Part shown: positions 1-8,970 of the stretch, in pieces
How positions within the stretch are numbered: the first letter of the stretch is position 1
How the letters are laid out: the number at the start of each line of letters is the position of its first letter
Assembly (NCBI GenBank): GCA_023910605.1
Contig: JAAVVV010000001.1
Location: 2,904,698 to 2,968,697, forward strand
Direction: 5' to 3'
DNA length: 64,000 nucleotides
Source of the DNA: Bosea sp. (in: a-proteobacteria)
GTDB lineage: Bacteria; Pseudomonadota; Alphaproteobacteria; Rhizobiales; Beijerinckiaceae
Made by a program: the position numbers and the translations under genes
Notes under the pieces: generated by a model
The model's input: only the letters and a program-made list of their open reading frames with translations
Told to the model about the DNA's origin: nothing
Databases searched by the model: none

Positions 1-26
1 ACCAGATCGAGCTCTGACGGCTCCGT

Positions 27-779
27 TCAGCGACCTCCGCTGACATCCAGCACCGCACCGGTCGTGTAGGACGCCGCATCCGAGAGCAGGAACATCACGG
101 CCTGCGCGATCTCGACCGGCTGGCCGATGCGCTGCATGGGAATGAGCGGCGTGATTCTGTCCACGCGCCCGGCATCCTCCGTGCTGCGGGCGTGGATCTC
201 GGTCTCGATGAGGCCCGGCGACACGGCGTTGACCCTGACGCCGTCTGTCGCAAGTTCCTTGGCGAGGCCCAGCGTCAGGGCATTGATCGCGCCCTTGGAG
301 GCGGCATACCAAACATACTCTCCCGGGCTGCCGATCCGGGCGGCGACCGATGAGATGTTCACCAGTGCGCCTCCCGACCCGCCATGGCGTGTCGCCATGC
401 GCCGTGCAGCCTCGCGCGCCACGAGAATGGCGCCGGTGACGTTGAGATCGATGCAGCCACGGATCACGCTCGCCTCGGTGGCGTCGAGGCGGCCCGAGCG
501 GCCGGTGATGCCGGCATTGTTGACGACGCCCGTCACCTGCCCCAGCCGGCGCGCGACCTCATCGAACACGGCGATGACGTCCGCCTCGCTGGCCATATCG
601 CCCTGGACCGGAATGACGCGCCGGCCTGTGGCCGAGACCAGCTCCGCGGCCAGGGCCTCGGCAGCGGCCTTCTCGCTGCGATAATTGATCGCGACGTCAT
701 GACCAGCCTCGGCGGCAAGACGCGCGCAGGCCGCACCGATGCCGCGGCTGCCACCCGTGATAAGCGTGATTCTGGTCAT
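27..779 (-). CDS. SDR-family NAD(P)-dependent oxidoreductase
   Basis: This is a classical short-chain dehydrogenase/reductase of 250 residues, the usual length for the family. The N-terminal Rossmann motif TGGSRGIG (about residues 8-15), the NNAG motif (about 89), a serine pair in NISS (about 146) and the catalytic YAASK (about 158) are all present, so the enzyme should be an active NAD(P)-dependent cytosolic oxidoreductase. The substrate cannot be read from the sequence; the pattern resembles FabG/glucose-dehydrogenase-like members. I start at the ATG at 779 because the protein then begins MTRITLITGG, directly on the nucleotide-binding fold. An upstream in-frame start at 806 would add nine basic residues that the family lacks. 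Confidence 0.9.
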   Translation of the reverse strand: MTRITLITGGSRGIGAACARLAAEAGHDVAINYRSEKAAAEALAAELVSATGRRVIPVQGDMASEADVIAVFDEVARRLGQVTGVVNNAGITGRSGRLDATEASVIRGCIDLNVTGAILVAREAARRMATRHGGSGGALVNISSVAARIGSPGEYVWYAASKGAINALTLGLAKELATDGVRVNAVSPGLIETEIHARSTEDAGRVDRITPLIPMQRIGQPVEIAQAVMFLLSDAASYTTGAVLDVSGGR

Positions 780-1049
780 GTCGCGTCCCCGCCGTTTTTC
801 CAGCACCGATCATGACCGGCGGACCGCAGCGATGGCAAGGGCATGGCTGCGAAGCGCGCCCCTGAAGAAGCCCTGAAGCCCTTGCCGACAATTTGAATCA
901 TCGGCCTCAAAAGCCGTTCACGCTGGCGCAAGGACGCCAGCTCCGCAGCGGCCGCAGGCGCCCGATCCATAAAATGCGAGGCAATTCAGTCAGCCGATTG
1001 AGCACGAACGCATGCGATCCCCGAAACCGGACAGGGTTTGGAGAAAGAC

Positions 1050-1730
1050 ATGCCAAAGAAGCATGGTTCTGACAGGGGATGGATCGGAGCGGTCTGCATC
1101 GCCGCGATGCTGGCGGGAGCCGGCGCCGCGCAGGCTCAATCATCGCAGGCTCAATCATCGCGGCAGACGCCGCTCACGACCGGCGCCTTGCCGCCGGTGA
1201 TGAGCCTTGACGTGGCGCGCACTGGCGACAGCCGCCCACCCATTGGCTGGGTGCAGTTCTGCGCGGACAAGCGCTATGCGGCGGAATGCGCTGTGGACCC
1301 GGCCGAGCCGGCCAAGGTGGAGCTGACGCCCCGCCTGTGGAAGATGGTGACCACGCTCAATACGAAGATCAACCAGGAGATCAACCCCGTGACCGACATG
1401 GATCACTGGGGCACGGTCGAACGCTGGGACATGGCCGAGGATGGCCGAGGCGATTGCGAGGAATATGTCCTCGTCAAGCGCAAGCGCCTCGTCGAGGCCG
1501 GCATCCCGCGCCGCGCGCTGCGCGTTGTTGTCGTGATCGATGATGAGAACGCGGGACATGCCGTGCTGATGCTGCGCTCTGACAAGGGCGACTTCATCCT
1601 CGACAACAAGCGCAATGCCGTTCTGCCCTGGCACCAGACGGGATATGTCTACGTCAAGCGCGAGAGCCAGGAGAACATCGGCTGGGTCGCGCTCGGCGGC
1701 GTCACAGGCCCGCAACTCGCCTCCCGCTGA
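1050..1730 (+). CDS. Transglutaminase-like cysteine peptidase (BTLCP family)
   Basis: The protein (226 residues) belongs to the bacterial transglutaminase-like cysteine proteinases common in alphaproteobacteria. A signal peptide (IGAVCIAAMLAGAGAAQA) indicates export. The presumed catalytic triad is visible: Cys in GRGDCEEY, His in NAGHAVLML and Asp in FILDNKRN. Family members are thought to be periplasmic, and some work with HlyD/LapG-type secretion or adhesin processing; the target here is unknown. The ATG at 1050 is chosen because GGAGA sits five bases upstream, whereas the in-frame TTG at 1038 lacks a comparable site. A 15-bp direct repeat encodes a duplicated AQSS segment just after the signal peptide. 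It is monocistronic and followed by a strong terminator. Confidence 0.88.
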   Translation: MPKKHGSDRGWIGAVCIAAMLAGAGAAQAQSSQAQSSRQTPLTTGALPPVMSLDVARTGDSRPPIGWVQFCADKRYAAECAVDPAEPAKVELTPRLWKMVTTLNTKINQEINPVTDMDHWGTVERWDMAEDGRGDCEEYVLVKRKRLVEAGIPRRALRVVVVIDDENAGHAVLMLRSDKGDFILDNKRNAVLPWHQTGYVYVKRESQENIGWVALGGVTGPQLASR

Positions 1731-1853
1731 GACCAAACCACTTTCCAACCGCTGCCGTGAGGACCTAAGGCAGGCAGGTTTCATCCACCAGTTCATGCGA
1801 TTGCGAGGCCCGGCCACGTCCCCACCCACCCGTCCAGATCGGGTTTCGCGAGA

Positions 1854-1893
1854 CGGGTCCGGCATTCGAAAGGGTGCCGGACCCGGTCTTTTT
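1854..1893 (+). terminator. Rho-independent terminator
   Basis: An 11-bp perfect stem (CGGGTCCGGCA / TGCCGGACCCG) with a 10-base loop is followed by TCTTTTT. It lies about 120 bp downstream of the BTLCP peptidase gene on its strand. On the other strand it sits just beyond the small hypothetical gene. Confidence 0.85.
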
Positions 1894-1913
1894 CATCCAT
1901 AGCCCGTCCTGGC

Positions 1914-2186
1914 TCAGGCCGCAGCAGCGGCTCCGTCCTGGACAGGCAGCACATTGCGCCAGGCCAGAGCCCTGGCCTCGGGCCGGCGCTCCGCGTCCCG
2001 CTTGAACACCGCCAGTTCATGCGCGGCCCCGACATCGATGCCACGCGTGTCCGCAGGCCCGTTCCATCCGACCAGCACATTGCCGACCCACAGCGCCGCC
2101 CGGATGCCGGGCAGGCCGGATACTTCGTCACGCGCGGTCGACAGTCGGCTCTGGTGAGTCCTGACAAGAAAGGACAGACGGAACAC
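1914..2186 (-). CDS. Small hypothetical protein downstream of arfB
   Basis: This 90-residue reading frame lies on the same strand as arfB, about 50 bp after its stop. It looks coding because it keeps a protein-like composition (for example LPGIRAALWVGNVLVGWNG and AAHELAVFKRDAE) while the competing frames become Cys/Arg/Ser-rich. No domain is recognised. The start is uncertain: the GTG at 2186 is the most reasonable candidate but has no clear ribosome-binding site, and a more upstream start in the arfB intergenic region is possible. I infer a cytosolic protein of unknown function. Confidence 0.35.
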   Translation of the reverse strand: MFRLSFLVRTHQSRLSTARDEVSGLPGIRAALWVGNVLVGWNGPADTRGIDVGAAHELAVFKRDAERRPEARALAWRNVLPVQDGAAAAA

Positions 2187-2238
2187 GATGGGCAGGAGGA
2201 ACAGATGGCGGCCTTGATGGGGCCGTCCGGAGCAGGCC

Positions 2239-2658
2239 TCAATCTTCCGCAGGCTTGCCGGCGCGCGTGCGCTTGACGGCGCCACGCCTGACCTTGCCCT
2301 CCACACGCCTGACCTTCGAGGCGCGGGTTGGCCGCGTGGCGATGCGCGGCTTGGGCCGCACCGAAGCGTTCCTGATGAGCTCGACCAGCCGGGCCAGCGC
2401 ATCCTCCCGGTTCTGCGCCTGGGTACGGAATCGCTCGGCGCTGATGATCAGTTCTCCGTCTGCTGTGAGCCGGCGGCCTGCCAGCAGCACAAGGCGCGCG
2501 CGCATGTCGTCAGGCATGCCGAGCCTATCGACCGGGTAGCGAAGCTGCACCGCCGTCGAGAGCTTGTTGACGTTCTGCCCGCCCGGGCCCGAGGCGCGCA
2601 CGAAGCTCTCGGAAAGATCGGCCGGGTCGATCGACAGGCTGCGTGTGATGCGGATCAT
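2239..2658 (-). CDS. arfB: Peptidyl-tRNA hydrolase ArfB (ribosome rescue)
   Basis: ArfB (YaeJ) hydrolyses peptidyl-tRNA on ribosomes stalled without a stop codon. The 139-residue protein has the class-I release-factor-like GGQ motif in [12 protein letters not shown] near the N-terminus. It ends in a long basic tail ([20 protein letters not shown]...) of the kind that enters the empty mRNA channel. The ATG at 2658 gives the family's usual N-terminus, [10 protein letters not shown]. It diverges from gpt at 2756 with only about 100 bp between them, so both promoters must lie there. Confidence 0.93.
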   Translation of the reverse strand: MIRITRSLSIDPADLSESFVRASGPGGQNVNKLSTAVQLRYPVDRLGMPDDMRARLVLLAGRRLTADGELIISAERFRTQAQNREDALARLVELIRNASVRPKPRIATRPTRASKVRRVEGKVRRGAVKRTRAGKPAED

Positions 2659-2755
2659 CGAAAAACCCCTTAGCAGAAGCGCCGGCCCCTTGCGACAGCC
2701 CCGCTTTTGCGCTTTGGCATGGTCCCCCGCCCTGCCCTGCCGGAGCCGCATCGCC

Positions 2756-3265
2756 ATGGCCAGCCCCATGTCCCCGAAAGCCTTCCCCGTCTCGTGGGAC
2801 CAGTTTCACCGCGATGCCCGCGCTCTCGCCTGGCGGCTGGCAGATGCGGGCCCGTTCGAGGCCATCGTGTGCATCACGCGCGGCGGGCTCGTCCCGGCTG
2901 CGATCGTGTGCCGCGAATTGGGCCTGCGCGTGATCGAGACGATCGGCGTGGCGAGCTACCACGATTACAAGAACCAGTCCGAACTCGTCGTCGTCAAGGA
3001 TATCGCCCCCTCGATCCGGGCCATCGGCGATGGCAAGGGCAAGGGCGTGCTGATCCTCGACGACCTTGTGGACACCGGCAAGACGGCGCGCGTGGTGCGC
3101 GAGATCCTGCCCAACGCCCATTTCGCCACGGTCTATGCCAAGCCCGAGGGCCGGCCACTGGTGGACACATTCATCACCGAGGTGAGCCAGGACACCTGGA
3201 TCTATTTCCCGTGGGACATGGGCCTGAGCTATGTCGAGCCCATTGCCAAGGAAACAAAGGGCTGA
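2756..3265 (+). CDS. gpt: Xanthine (xanthine-guanine) phosphoribosyltransferase
   Basis: Gpt salvages xanthine and guanine with PRPP to form XMP and GMP in the cytosol. The protein (169 residues) shows the type-I phosphoribosyltransferase fold: an N-terminal [11 protein letters not shown] segment and the PRPP-binding motif [13 protein letters not shown]. The C-terminus (DTWIYFPWD) is typical of XGPRT. The length fits alphaproteobacterial members. The ATG at 2756 is chosen to start just before the conserved [19 protein letters not shown] segment; a second ATG four codons later is equally possible. Confidence 0.9.
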   Translation: MASPMSPKAFPVSWDQFHRDARALAWRLADAGPFEAIVCITRGGLVPAAIVCRELGLRVIETIGVASYHDYKNQSELVVVKDIAPSIRAIGDGKGKGVLILDDLVDTGKTARVVREILPNAHFATVYAKPEGRPLVDTFITEVSQDTWIYFPWDMGLSYVEPIAKETKG

Positions 3266-3466
3266 GATTCCGATCCGCCTCGTCGCCGGAAAGGTCCCGT
3301 GGAGCTTTCAGAGGCAGCGAACGCACCAGCGAAAGCGAGGGCCGGGACGGGATGACGACACTGAGCTGGAGGCAGGCAAACCGCCACCCACGCTCTCCCT
3401 TCCCCGCGTGACGGCTTTCGCCTAGTTTGGCTTCCCTGAGGAAGCCCAGGGAAAGCGAAGCCGCAA

Positions 3467-5035
3467 ATGGCCGCCACTGAACTGTCATCCCGCGCGGTCC
3501 GCCGCACGCTCTGGTCCGCGCTGCTTGACGCGGTGTCCGCCCATGGCAAGGACAAGGTCATCCTCGAGGACCCCGAGCGCCAGCCCCTCACCTATGGCCG
3601 GCTGGTGCTGGGCGCGCTGGTGCTCGGCGCCAGGCTGCGCGACGTCACCCTCAATGCCGAGCGTGTCGGCGTGCTGATGCCCAATGTCCAGGGCATCGCG
3701 GTCACGCTGTTCGGGCTCACCGCCCATGGCCGCGTCCCCGCCATGCTCAACTTCACTGCGGGCGTGAAGAATCTGCGCGCCGCCTGCGAGGTCGGCTCGA
3801 TCCGCACCATCGTGACCTCGCGCCGTTTCGTGGAACAGGGCAAGCTCGACGATGTGATTGCCGCGCTGGAGCCGGGCCGGCGCATCATCTACCTTGAGGA
3901 TGTGCGCAAGCGGATCACGAGTTGGGACAAGCTCAAGGGCGCCTTCGCCAGCATCACACCCCGTTCCAGCGCCGGAGCCAGCCTCAATGTCAACGAGGAG
4001 GCGGTCGTCCTCTTCACCTCGGGCACGGAAGGCACGCCCAAGGGCGTGGTTCTGAGCCATGCCAACCTCGTGGCGAACGCCATGCAGATCTTCGCTCATG
4101 CCGACGGGATGCTCAGCGCCGCCGACGTGGTGATGAATCCGCTGCCGGTGTTCCACTCCTTCGGCCTCACCGCGGGCACACTCATGCCGCTGCTCAACGG
4201 CATGAAGGTTGTGATGTATCCTACCCCGCTGCACTACAAGCAGGTGCCCAGGCTCATCGGCGAGACCGCCTGCACGGTGCTGTTCGGCACCGATACCTTC
4301 CTGCAGGGCTATGCCCGCGCGGCCGATGAAGGCGATCTCGCATCCGTGCGCATCGTCATCGCCGGCGCCGAACGCGTGAAGGAGGAGACGCGCCGCATGT
4401 GGTCGGCCACGGGCGCAACCATCTGCGAGGGCTATGGCTGCACCGAATGCGCCCCGGTCCTGGCCTGCAACACGATCGGCGCAGGCGCGCGCAACGGCAC
4501 GGTAGGCCGCATGTTGCCGGCACTAGCCCACCGGCTCGAGCCGGTCGAGGGCATCGACACGGGCGGGCGCCTGTTCGTGAAGGGGCCGAACATCATGCTC
4601 GGCTACCTGCTGGCCGATCGCCCCGGCGAGATCGTCGCCCCCGAGGACGGCTGGCATGACACCGGCGACATCGTGGACATCGACGAGGGCGGCTTCATCA
4701 CCATCAAGGGCCGCGCCAAGCGCTTCGCAAAGCTGGGCGGGGAGATGGTGTCGCTGGCGGCGGTGGAAAGCATGGTCTCGTCGGTCTGGCCGGGCCACAA
4801 CCATGTCGTGGTGGCCCTGCCTGACCCCCGGAAGGGCGAGCAACTCATCCTCATCACCGAGAATCCGGACGGCGACCGCAAGGACCTGCTCAAGCAGGCT
4901 CAGGCGCGGGGATTTCCCGAACTCTGGATACCCCGCGCCATCCTCGTCACGCAGATGATCCCGGTGCTCGGCTCCGGCAAGGTGGACTACACCGCCGCGC
5001 GCGAACTGGCCGTCACCATGCGTGCGCTGCTCTAG
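3467..5035 (+). CDS. AMP-binding acyl-ACP/acyl-CoA synthetase (Aas C-terminal-like)
   Basis: This is an ANL-superfamily adenylating enzyme of 522 residues. Motifs in order are the phosphate-binding loop VVLFTSGTEGTPKG (about residue 180), GYGCTECAPV (about 322) and the hinge region WHDTGDIVDIDEGGFITIKG (about 395-414). The overall pattern matches the C-terminal acyl-ACP synthetase half of Aas (2-acylglycerophosphoethanolamine acyltransferase) without the acyltransferase half. The likely role is activation of a long-chain fatty acid, perhaps for lipid recycling; the substrate is inferred only. It is a single gene with about 200 bp of featureless DNA upstream. Confidence 0.82.
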   Translation: MAATELSSRAVRRTLWSALLDAVSAHGKDKVILEDPERQPLTYGRLVLGALVLGARLRDVTLNAERVGVLMPNVQGIAVTLFGLTAHGRVPAMLNFTAGVKNLRAACEVGSIRTIVTSRRFVEQGKLDDVIAALEPGRRIIYLEDVRKRITSWDKLKGAFASITPRSSAGASLNVNEEAVVLFTSGTEGTPKGVVLSHANLVANAMQIFAHADGMLSAADVVMNPLPVFHSFGLTAGTLMPLLNGMKVVMYPTPLHYKQVPRLIGETACTVLFGTDTFLQGYARAADEGDLASVRIVIAGAERVKEETRRMWSATGATICEGYGCTECAPVLACNTIGAGARNGTVGRMLPALAHRLEPVEGIDTGGRLFVKGPNIMLGYLLADRPGEIVAPEDGWHDTGDIVDIDEGGFITIKGRAKRFAKLGGEMVSLAAVESMVSSVWPGHNHVVVALPDPRKGEQLILITENPDGDRKDLLKQAQARGFPELWIPRAILVTQMIPVLGSGKVDYTAARELAVTMRALL

Positions 5036-5107
5036 CACCGCCGTTTCCGTCGCTCCACCATGTCTTTCCATCGGGATGTCGCTACGGCAACGCCAGCGCG
5101 CGCGGAC

Positions 5108-5145
5108 ATGACGAAACTGGTGGACGAAAGGAACTTGAAATTACG
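5108..5145 (+). other. Degenerate partial copy of the tRNA-Leu 5' half
   Basis: This 38-bp stretch matches the D-arm to anticodon-loop part of the tRNA-Leu gene 170 bp downstream at 29 of 37 aligned positions, including an unbroken CGAAACTGGT. The anticodon stem would not form. No other tRNA arms are recognisable around it. The same bases also read as a 15-codon frame from ATG 5108. It may be a tRNA relic or a chance match. The rest of 5036-5277 holds nothing I can support. Confidence 0.3.
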
Positions 5146-5277
5146 CCGTGCGTGACGAAAAAGTGAACCGGATCATGTGCTTGGGCTCAGGCCTGCCCGC
5201 AGAGGCCGGACATGGCCCCCACGTCCCTGGCTGACATGAGCCGCAAGCGTGTGTAGAGGGACTGGAAGACGACGAAA

Positions 5278-5363
5278 GGCCGCTTGCCGAAACTGGTAGA
5301 CGGAAGGCACTTAAAATGCCTCGGGCTTCGCCCGTGCGGGTTCGATCCCCGCAGCGGCCACCA
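5278..5363 (+). tRNA. tRNA-Leu (anticodon TAA)
   Basis: The full cloverleaf can be drawn. The acceptor stem is GGCCGCT/AGCGGCC, followed by discriminator A and an encoded CCA (5361-5363). The anticodon stem AGGCA/TGCCT (5305-5309, 5317-5321) carries loop CTTAAAA with anticodon TAA at 5312-5314. A long variable arm (CGGGC TTC GCCCG) is typical of class II tRNA-Leu, and the T-arm is GCGGG TTCGATC CCCGC. It decodes UUA, a rare codon in a genome this GC-rich. It stands at the edge of the accessory block. Confidence 0.97.
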
Positions 5364-5504
5364 AACATCAGGCTGCTGGCTGTGGGATGCTGAGCTTCTT
5401 TTCGTGAACAGCCGCGATTAATCGTCCAGCCTGATCGACCCGCATTGTGATGAATCGAGGCTTCGGTGAACGCGGGTGGGAGTGCTGTTCTTGCCCCCCA
5501 GGTT

Positions 5505-5667
5505 TCAGGCAGCCGCGACGGATTGGTCTTGCGAGACCAGGACATCGACCTGACGCAGCTTCGCGACGATCTCTTCGGGTTTGTGACGCTTTCCCGGCAT
5601 GAATCGGTTCCTCCTCATTGCCATGAAACATCCTTGCAGATGAACCAATCCAATGGGGGATGGATCA
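5505..5667 (-). mobile_element. IS3-family element remnant: left end plus start of OrfA
   Basis: Read on the minus strand, the element begins with TGATCCATCCCCCATTGG, a terminal-repeat-like end, at 5667. It continues through a GAGGAG ribosome-binding site into a transposase OrfA start, MPGKRHKPEEIVAKLRQVDV, the hallmark N-terminus of IS3-family OrfA proteins. The frame then hits a stop after about 30 codons and the rest of the element is missing. No matching right end is seen before the tRNA. The 141 bp between the tRNA and this remnant contain no recognisable gene. A second scar of the same end lies at 32175-32268. Confidence 0.75.
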
Positions 5668-5811
5668 CCGCCTGACCGGGCCGGAGATCCAAATGGGGGC
5701 ATCGAAACCCGCCAGACACGAACATTTGAGCCGATCGCCGATCATGGACACGATAGGCGCACGGAATTTCCCATGTGAAAAGAACTGCCGCCGTTATTGC
5801 AACGCTTCATT

Positions 5812-5840
5812 TTGACAAAAAATCCGGGCAATCGTAACTA
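5812..5840 (+). promoter_or_regulatory. Sigma-70-type promoter for the M16 peptidase operon
   Basis: The -35 hexamer TTGACA (5812-5817) is separated by exactly 17 bp from TAACTA (5835-5840). Transcription would start around 5846-5848, which coincides with the ATG at 5847, so the transcript may be leaderless. The surrounding DNA is clearly richer in A+T than the rest of the window. Confidence 0.6.
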
Positions 5841-5846
5841 TCAGGG

Positions 5847-7205
5847 ATGGCAAGTTATTGCAGTGTCCGTCGAATGGCTTTGTCGCTCGTCAGTGCGGCA
5901 TCGCTGTTCATCTCGCAGAGCGCCTTTAGCCAGATTCAGATAAGCGAGCGTGTTTTTCTGGTCCAAGATCCACAGGCCACAGCGTTGGACTTCCAGATGG
6001 TTGTGCAAGCAGGTTGCGCCGATGAGACGGGAGGCTGCCGGGGCATCGCGCATTACCTCGAACACCTGATCCTCGCGGGCCGGGACGGCAAAAGTGAAAA
6101 CGCGGCGCTCCCCACCTTTCCCGGCATGATGTCCAATGGGTGGACGACCTCCCGCGCAACGGCATACACGCATCGCGTGCCGGTTTCCGCAGAAGGGCCA
6201 AAGGCGGCGCTTGAACGCCTGTTCCGGTTTTATGCCGCGAGGCTGCGCCCGTTCGAGATCACCCGCGAACTGGAGGCGCGCGAGAGGCAGATCGTGCTTC
6301 AGGAACATGATTGGCGGCTTGGGTCGAGCCCGGCGGCTCCGCTTCTGCGCAAGATCGACCAACAGCTTTTCGGTAGTCACCCTCTCGGTTCCTGGACCAT
6401 CGGCCAAAGAAACGAAATTCAGGGGCTGAATGCGGCGGACGCGAAAGCTTTCCACGCCAATTGGTATCATCTTTCCAACGTCGCCTTTGTCGTGCGCGGG
6501 AACCTTGCGCCTGAAGTGCTGAGGGAAATTGCGGAACGGGAGCTTGCCAGTTTGGAAGCTCCAGTTTCGTTGCCCGCCCGTCCTTCCGACAAACCGGTTG
6601 ATGTAGAGGATGCGCGCCTGGATATCGTCATGCAAAACGAGAAATCCACACAAAGATCAATTGTGATGCGCAAGCTGTTCCGTATGCCTGAGCGAGAAGA
6701 ATTGGCCGAGTTGGCGTCTGTCTCTGTACTCAACCATCTGCTGCGGAGCCGTTTGACCGGATCGTTTTACGATTTCATCATCGAACAACGGAAGATCCCC
6801 AATGAGCAGCTTTCTGCGTCGCTAGGGCGGATCCGGCCGGGACTGTTTCTGCTCGACATTCGCGCGGATGTTGCCGAGGGCGTTGATGGTCCAACCTTGG
6901 CCGGCGCAATGGCAGATTTTTTGCTGAGCGAGGCTCGTTCCATCACGCCAAGCGCGCGGAACATCGAGCGCATGCGGAAACGTGCAATCGATGCCGCCAA
7001 CCAAGGGTCGCAAGCGCCGGCACAGGTTTTTCCCCAGCTCGTGCAGTGGCTTGCGGCGGGGCGTCCGTTTTCAGAGTTTGGGCGGATGCCACATTACCTG
7101 GAACGGGTGACGGAAGCCGAGATTACCGCAGCCTATACAGCGTTCACAGGTCCAGGCCGTTTGGTCAGCGGCGTGCTGTTGCCGAATGAGGAGGCAAGAC
7201 CATGA
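5847..7205 (+). CDS. M16-family zinc metallopeptidase, catalytic subunit
   Basis: This is a 452-residue M16B-type peptidase. The inverted zinc motif HYLEH (HxxEH) appears near residue 75 and the third zinc ligand is probably in the downstream RELEARERQIVLQEH segment, so it should be catalytically competent. The N-terminus has a signal peptide (MALSLVSAASLFISQSAFSQ), placing it in the periplasm. The start is ambiguous: ATG 5847 sits exactly at the predicted transcription start, while ATG 5874 gives a cleaner signal peptide but no Shine-Dalgarno site. It overlaps the next M16 gene by 4 bp (ATGA), indicating translational coupling and a two-subunit enzyme. The codons are visibly less GC-rich than in neighbouring genes, which suggests transfer. 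Confidence 0.85.
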   Translation: MASYCSVRRMALSLVSAASLFISQSAFSQIQISERVFLVQDPQATALDFQMVVQAGCADETGGCRGIAHYLEHLILAGRDGKSENAALPTFPGMMSNGWTTSRATAYTHRVPVSAEGPKAALERLFRFYAARLRPFEITRELEARERQIVLQEHDWRLGSSPAAPLLRKIDQQLFGSHPLGSWTIGQRNEIQGLNAADAKAFHANWYHLSNVAFVVRGNLAPEVLREIAERELASLEAPVSLPARPSDKPVDVEDARLDIVMQNEKSTQRSIVMRKLFRMPEREELAELASVSVLNHLLRSRLTGSFYDFIIEQRKIPNEQLSASLGRIRPGLFLLDIRADVAEGVDGPTLAGAMADFLLSEARSITPSARNIERMRKRAIDAANQGSQAPAQVFPQLVQWLAAGRPFSEFGRMPHYLERVTEAEITAAYTAFTGPGRLVSGVLLPNEEARP

Positions 7206-8560
7206 GAGTTCTGATTTTAGCCTGCGCCTTCGCATTCCAAACTTTTCTGTCCGCCCAGGCGCAGGTTCTATGGCGGGCCGCCGATCACGTGACGCCGGGA
7301 GGACTGGCCTTCCGCTATGTGCAATTGCCGCGTGGCCAGACACAGGCCATCCAGTTCGGCTGGAAAGACGGTTTCGCCGCGCGACAGCCAAATGGCAAGG
7401 GAATCGCTGTATTCGGGCCTGCCCTGATCATGCAAGGCCCCAAAGGAGCAAGTCGCACCGAATTCGTCGAAGACGTCAAGGATGCGCAAGCGCAGCTATA
7501 CCTTGCCTCGACGCCTCAACACACGATCGGCGGTGTGTTTGCACCTCCTGATAAATTCGCGGCGGCCCTGAACCTGATGGCGAAGACGCTGGCTGATCCG
7601 GCGATGGATGCGGCGAGGCTGGAAGATCTGCGCAAGGCACACCTTGCTGCCATCGCACAGGCCGCGCGGCAGCCGATCCTGATCGCCAACCGTGTCGGAG
7701 CTCATTTCCTGTGGGATGAAGGCCCGATGCTGGGATGGACCAAGGAAGACCCGGCGAATTTCACAGCGACATCGCTCGCGCAGATCGAGGATTGGAGACG
7801 TTCCGTTCTGACGCGCAAGGGTCTGGTGATCGCTGCTGCGGGGCCGGCAAGCGCTGATGAGGCCGCTGTACAGATCGACAAGCTGTTCGCCGGGCTGCCG
7901 GTGACAGGTGCGGAACTTCCAGAGCCCATCTTTGCCCGGAAAGAGGTCAGCGGCGCGGTCTTGATCGAAGCTGATGTGGCCCAGACCATGCTCTTGATTG
8001 GCGGATGGAGCGCTTTTGAAAACGGCAAGGAGCAAACGATGGCCTTCATCTCGGCCCGTGCGCTTCAGGCTCGCCTGCATCGCGAGGTGCGCGAAAAACT
8101 CGGCGCAACGTATGGCGTGACGGCCCAGACCGTCTCCCTGATCTCGCAACCGGTCGTTTTCTCCATGAATTCAATGGTTGCCCATGAGCGCGCGATCGAA
8201 GCGCTTGACGTAATACGGAAGGAGCATCAGAGGTTTCTGGTCGATGGATTGAGCCAGAACGAGCTTGATTCCGAACGCCAGCGGCTGAGCACAGAGTACA
8301 ACGAGAGTATCCGTCGTCCACCCGCGGTTGCCACGCTGCTGCGAGGGGCGCTCTTCGACGGACAAACTCCCGACTACATCGAGAATTTCCTGCATTATGT
8401 CGCAGCATTCTCCCTCGTCGAGGTGAATGCCATTCTGAAGAAGCGGCTTGCTGGCAAACCGGTCGCAACGATCGTCGTTGCTCCCAGGGGTGCCGGGTTT
8501 TCTGATTTCTGCCTTATACAGGAAGTGGAGAAAGCGAAGACCTGCCCCGCTCTTCGCTGA
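7202..8560 (+). CDS. M16-family peptidase-like protein, non-catalytic partner
   Basis: The second M16 gene also encodes 452 residues with a signal peptide (RVLILACAFAFQTFLSAQAQ). The expected HxxEH site is absent: the corresponding region reads GKGIAVFGPALIMQG. The C-terminal M16 half keeps family features such as REVREKLGATYGV, the R/Y substrate-binding segment of the inactive half. Paired M16B proteins are known to form heterodimers in which one subunit carries zinc and the other supplies substrate-binding residues; that is the likely arrangement here. The ATGA overlap with the upstream gene supports a fixed stoichiometry. The substrate is unknown. Confidence 0.82.
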   Translation: MRVLILACAFAFQTFLSAQAQVLWRAADHVTPGGLAFRYVQLPRGQTQAIQFGWKDGFAARQPNGKGIAVFGPALIMQGPKGASRTEFVEDVKDAQAQLYLASTPQHTIGGVFAPPDKFAAALNLMAKTLADPAMDAARLEDLRKAHLAAIAQAARQPILIANRVGAHFLWDEGPMLGWTKEDPANFTATSLAQIEDWRRSVLTRKGLVIAAAGPASADEAAVQIDKLFAGLPVTGAELPEPIFARKEVSGAVLIEADVAQTMLLIGGWSAFENGKEQTMAFISARALQARLHREVREKLGATYGVTAQTVSLISQPVVFSMNSMVAHERAIEALDVIRKEHQRFLVDGLSQNELDSERQRLSTEYNESIRRPPAVATLLRGALFDGQTPDYIENFLHYVAAFSLVEVNAILKKRLAGKPVATIVVAPRGAGFSDFCLIQEVEKAKTCPALR

Positions 8561-8970
8561 TGGGTTCCGGCGGAGGCTGGGAAGGGAAAGCAGCTGCATC
8601 CGACATTCTCGGCCTTTTCAAACAAAGCGACCCACCTTTGCCGCCACCATCTCTGCGGGATTAGAATGTCGGCAATCGCTGGCTTGAACGGGATGCTGCC
8701 CCTTGGCAGGCCTGCTCGAATCGCGGTGCGTTGACGTGCCTCTGTTCCCCGTCAGCCTCCATGAGACAGATTTGATGTCTTCACGAAGGGAGGATTTCTG
8801 GTTCATCGCAGCCGCAAGGAGCGAAGATGAAGCAGAACCGAAGGACCGCGCCAGCGAACTCCGGGCCGGGCAAGGCGCCGGCAGAGCAAGTGCTGACGGA
8901 CACCGCATGAGCGACAAGGCAACCAGTTCGCTGAGGGCGCCATCTGGGGATAACGCCAGCGTGCAGGCCC
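8561..8970. other. Intergenic stretch without a convincing gene
   Basis: No homology-like reading frame was found on either strand. Two small plus-strand frames exist: 69 codons from ATG 8775, and 27 codons from ATG 8827 with a good AAGGAGC site. Neither resembles a known family. The stretch separates the low-GC M16 operon from the importer operon. Confidence 0.4.
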
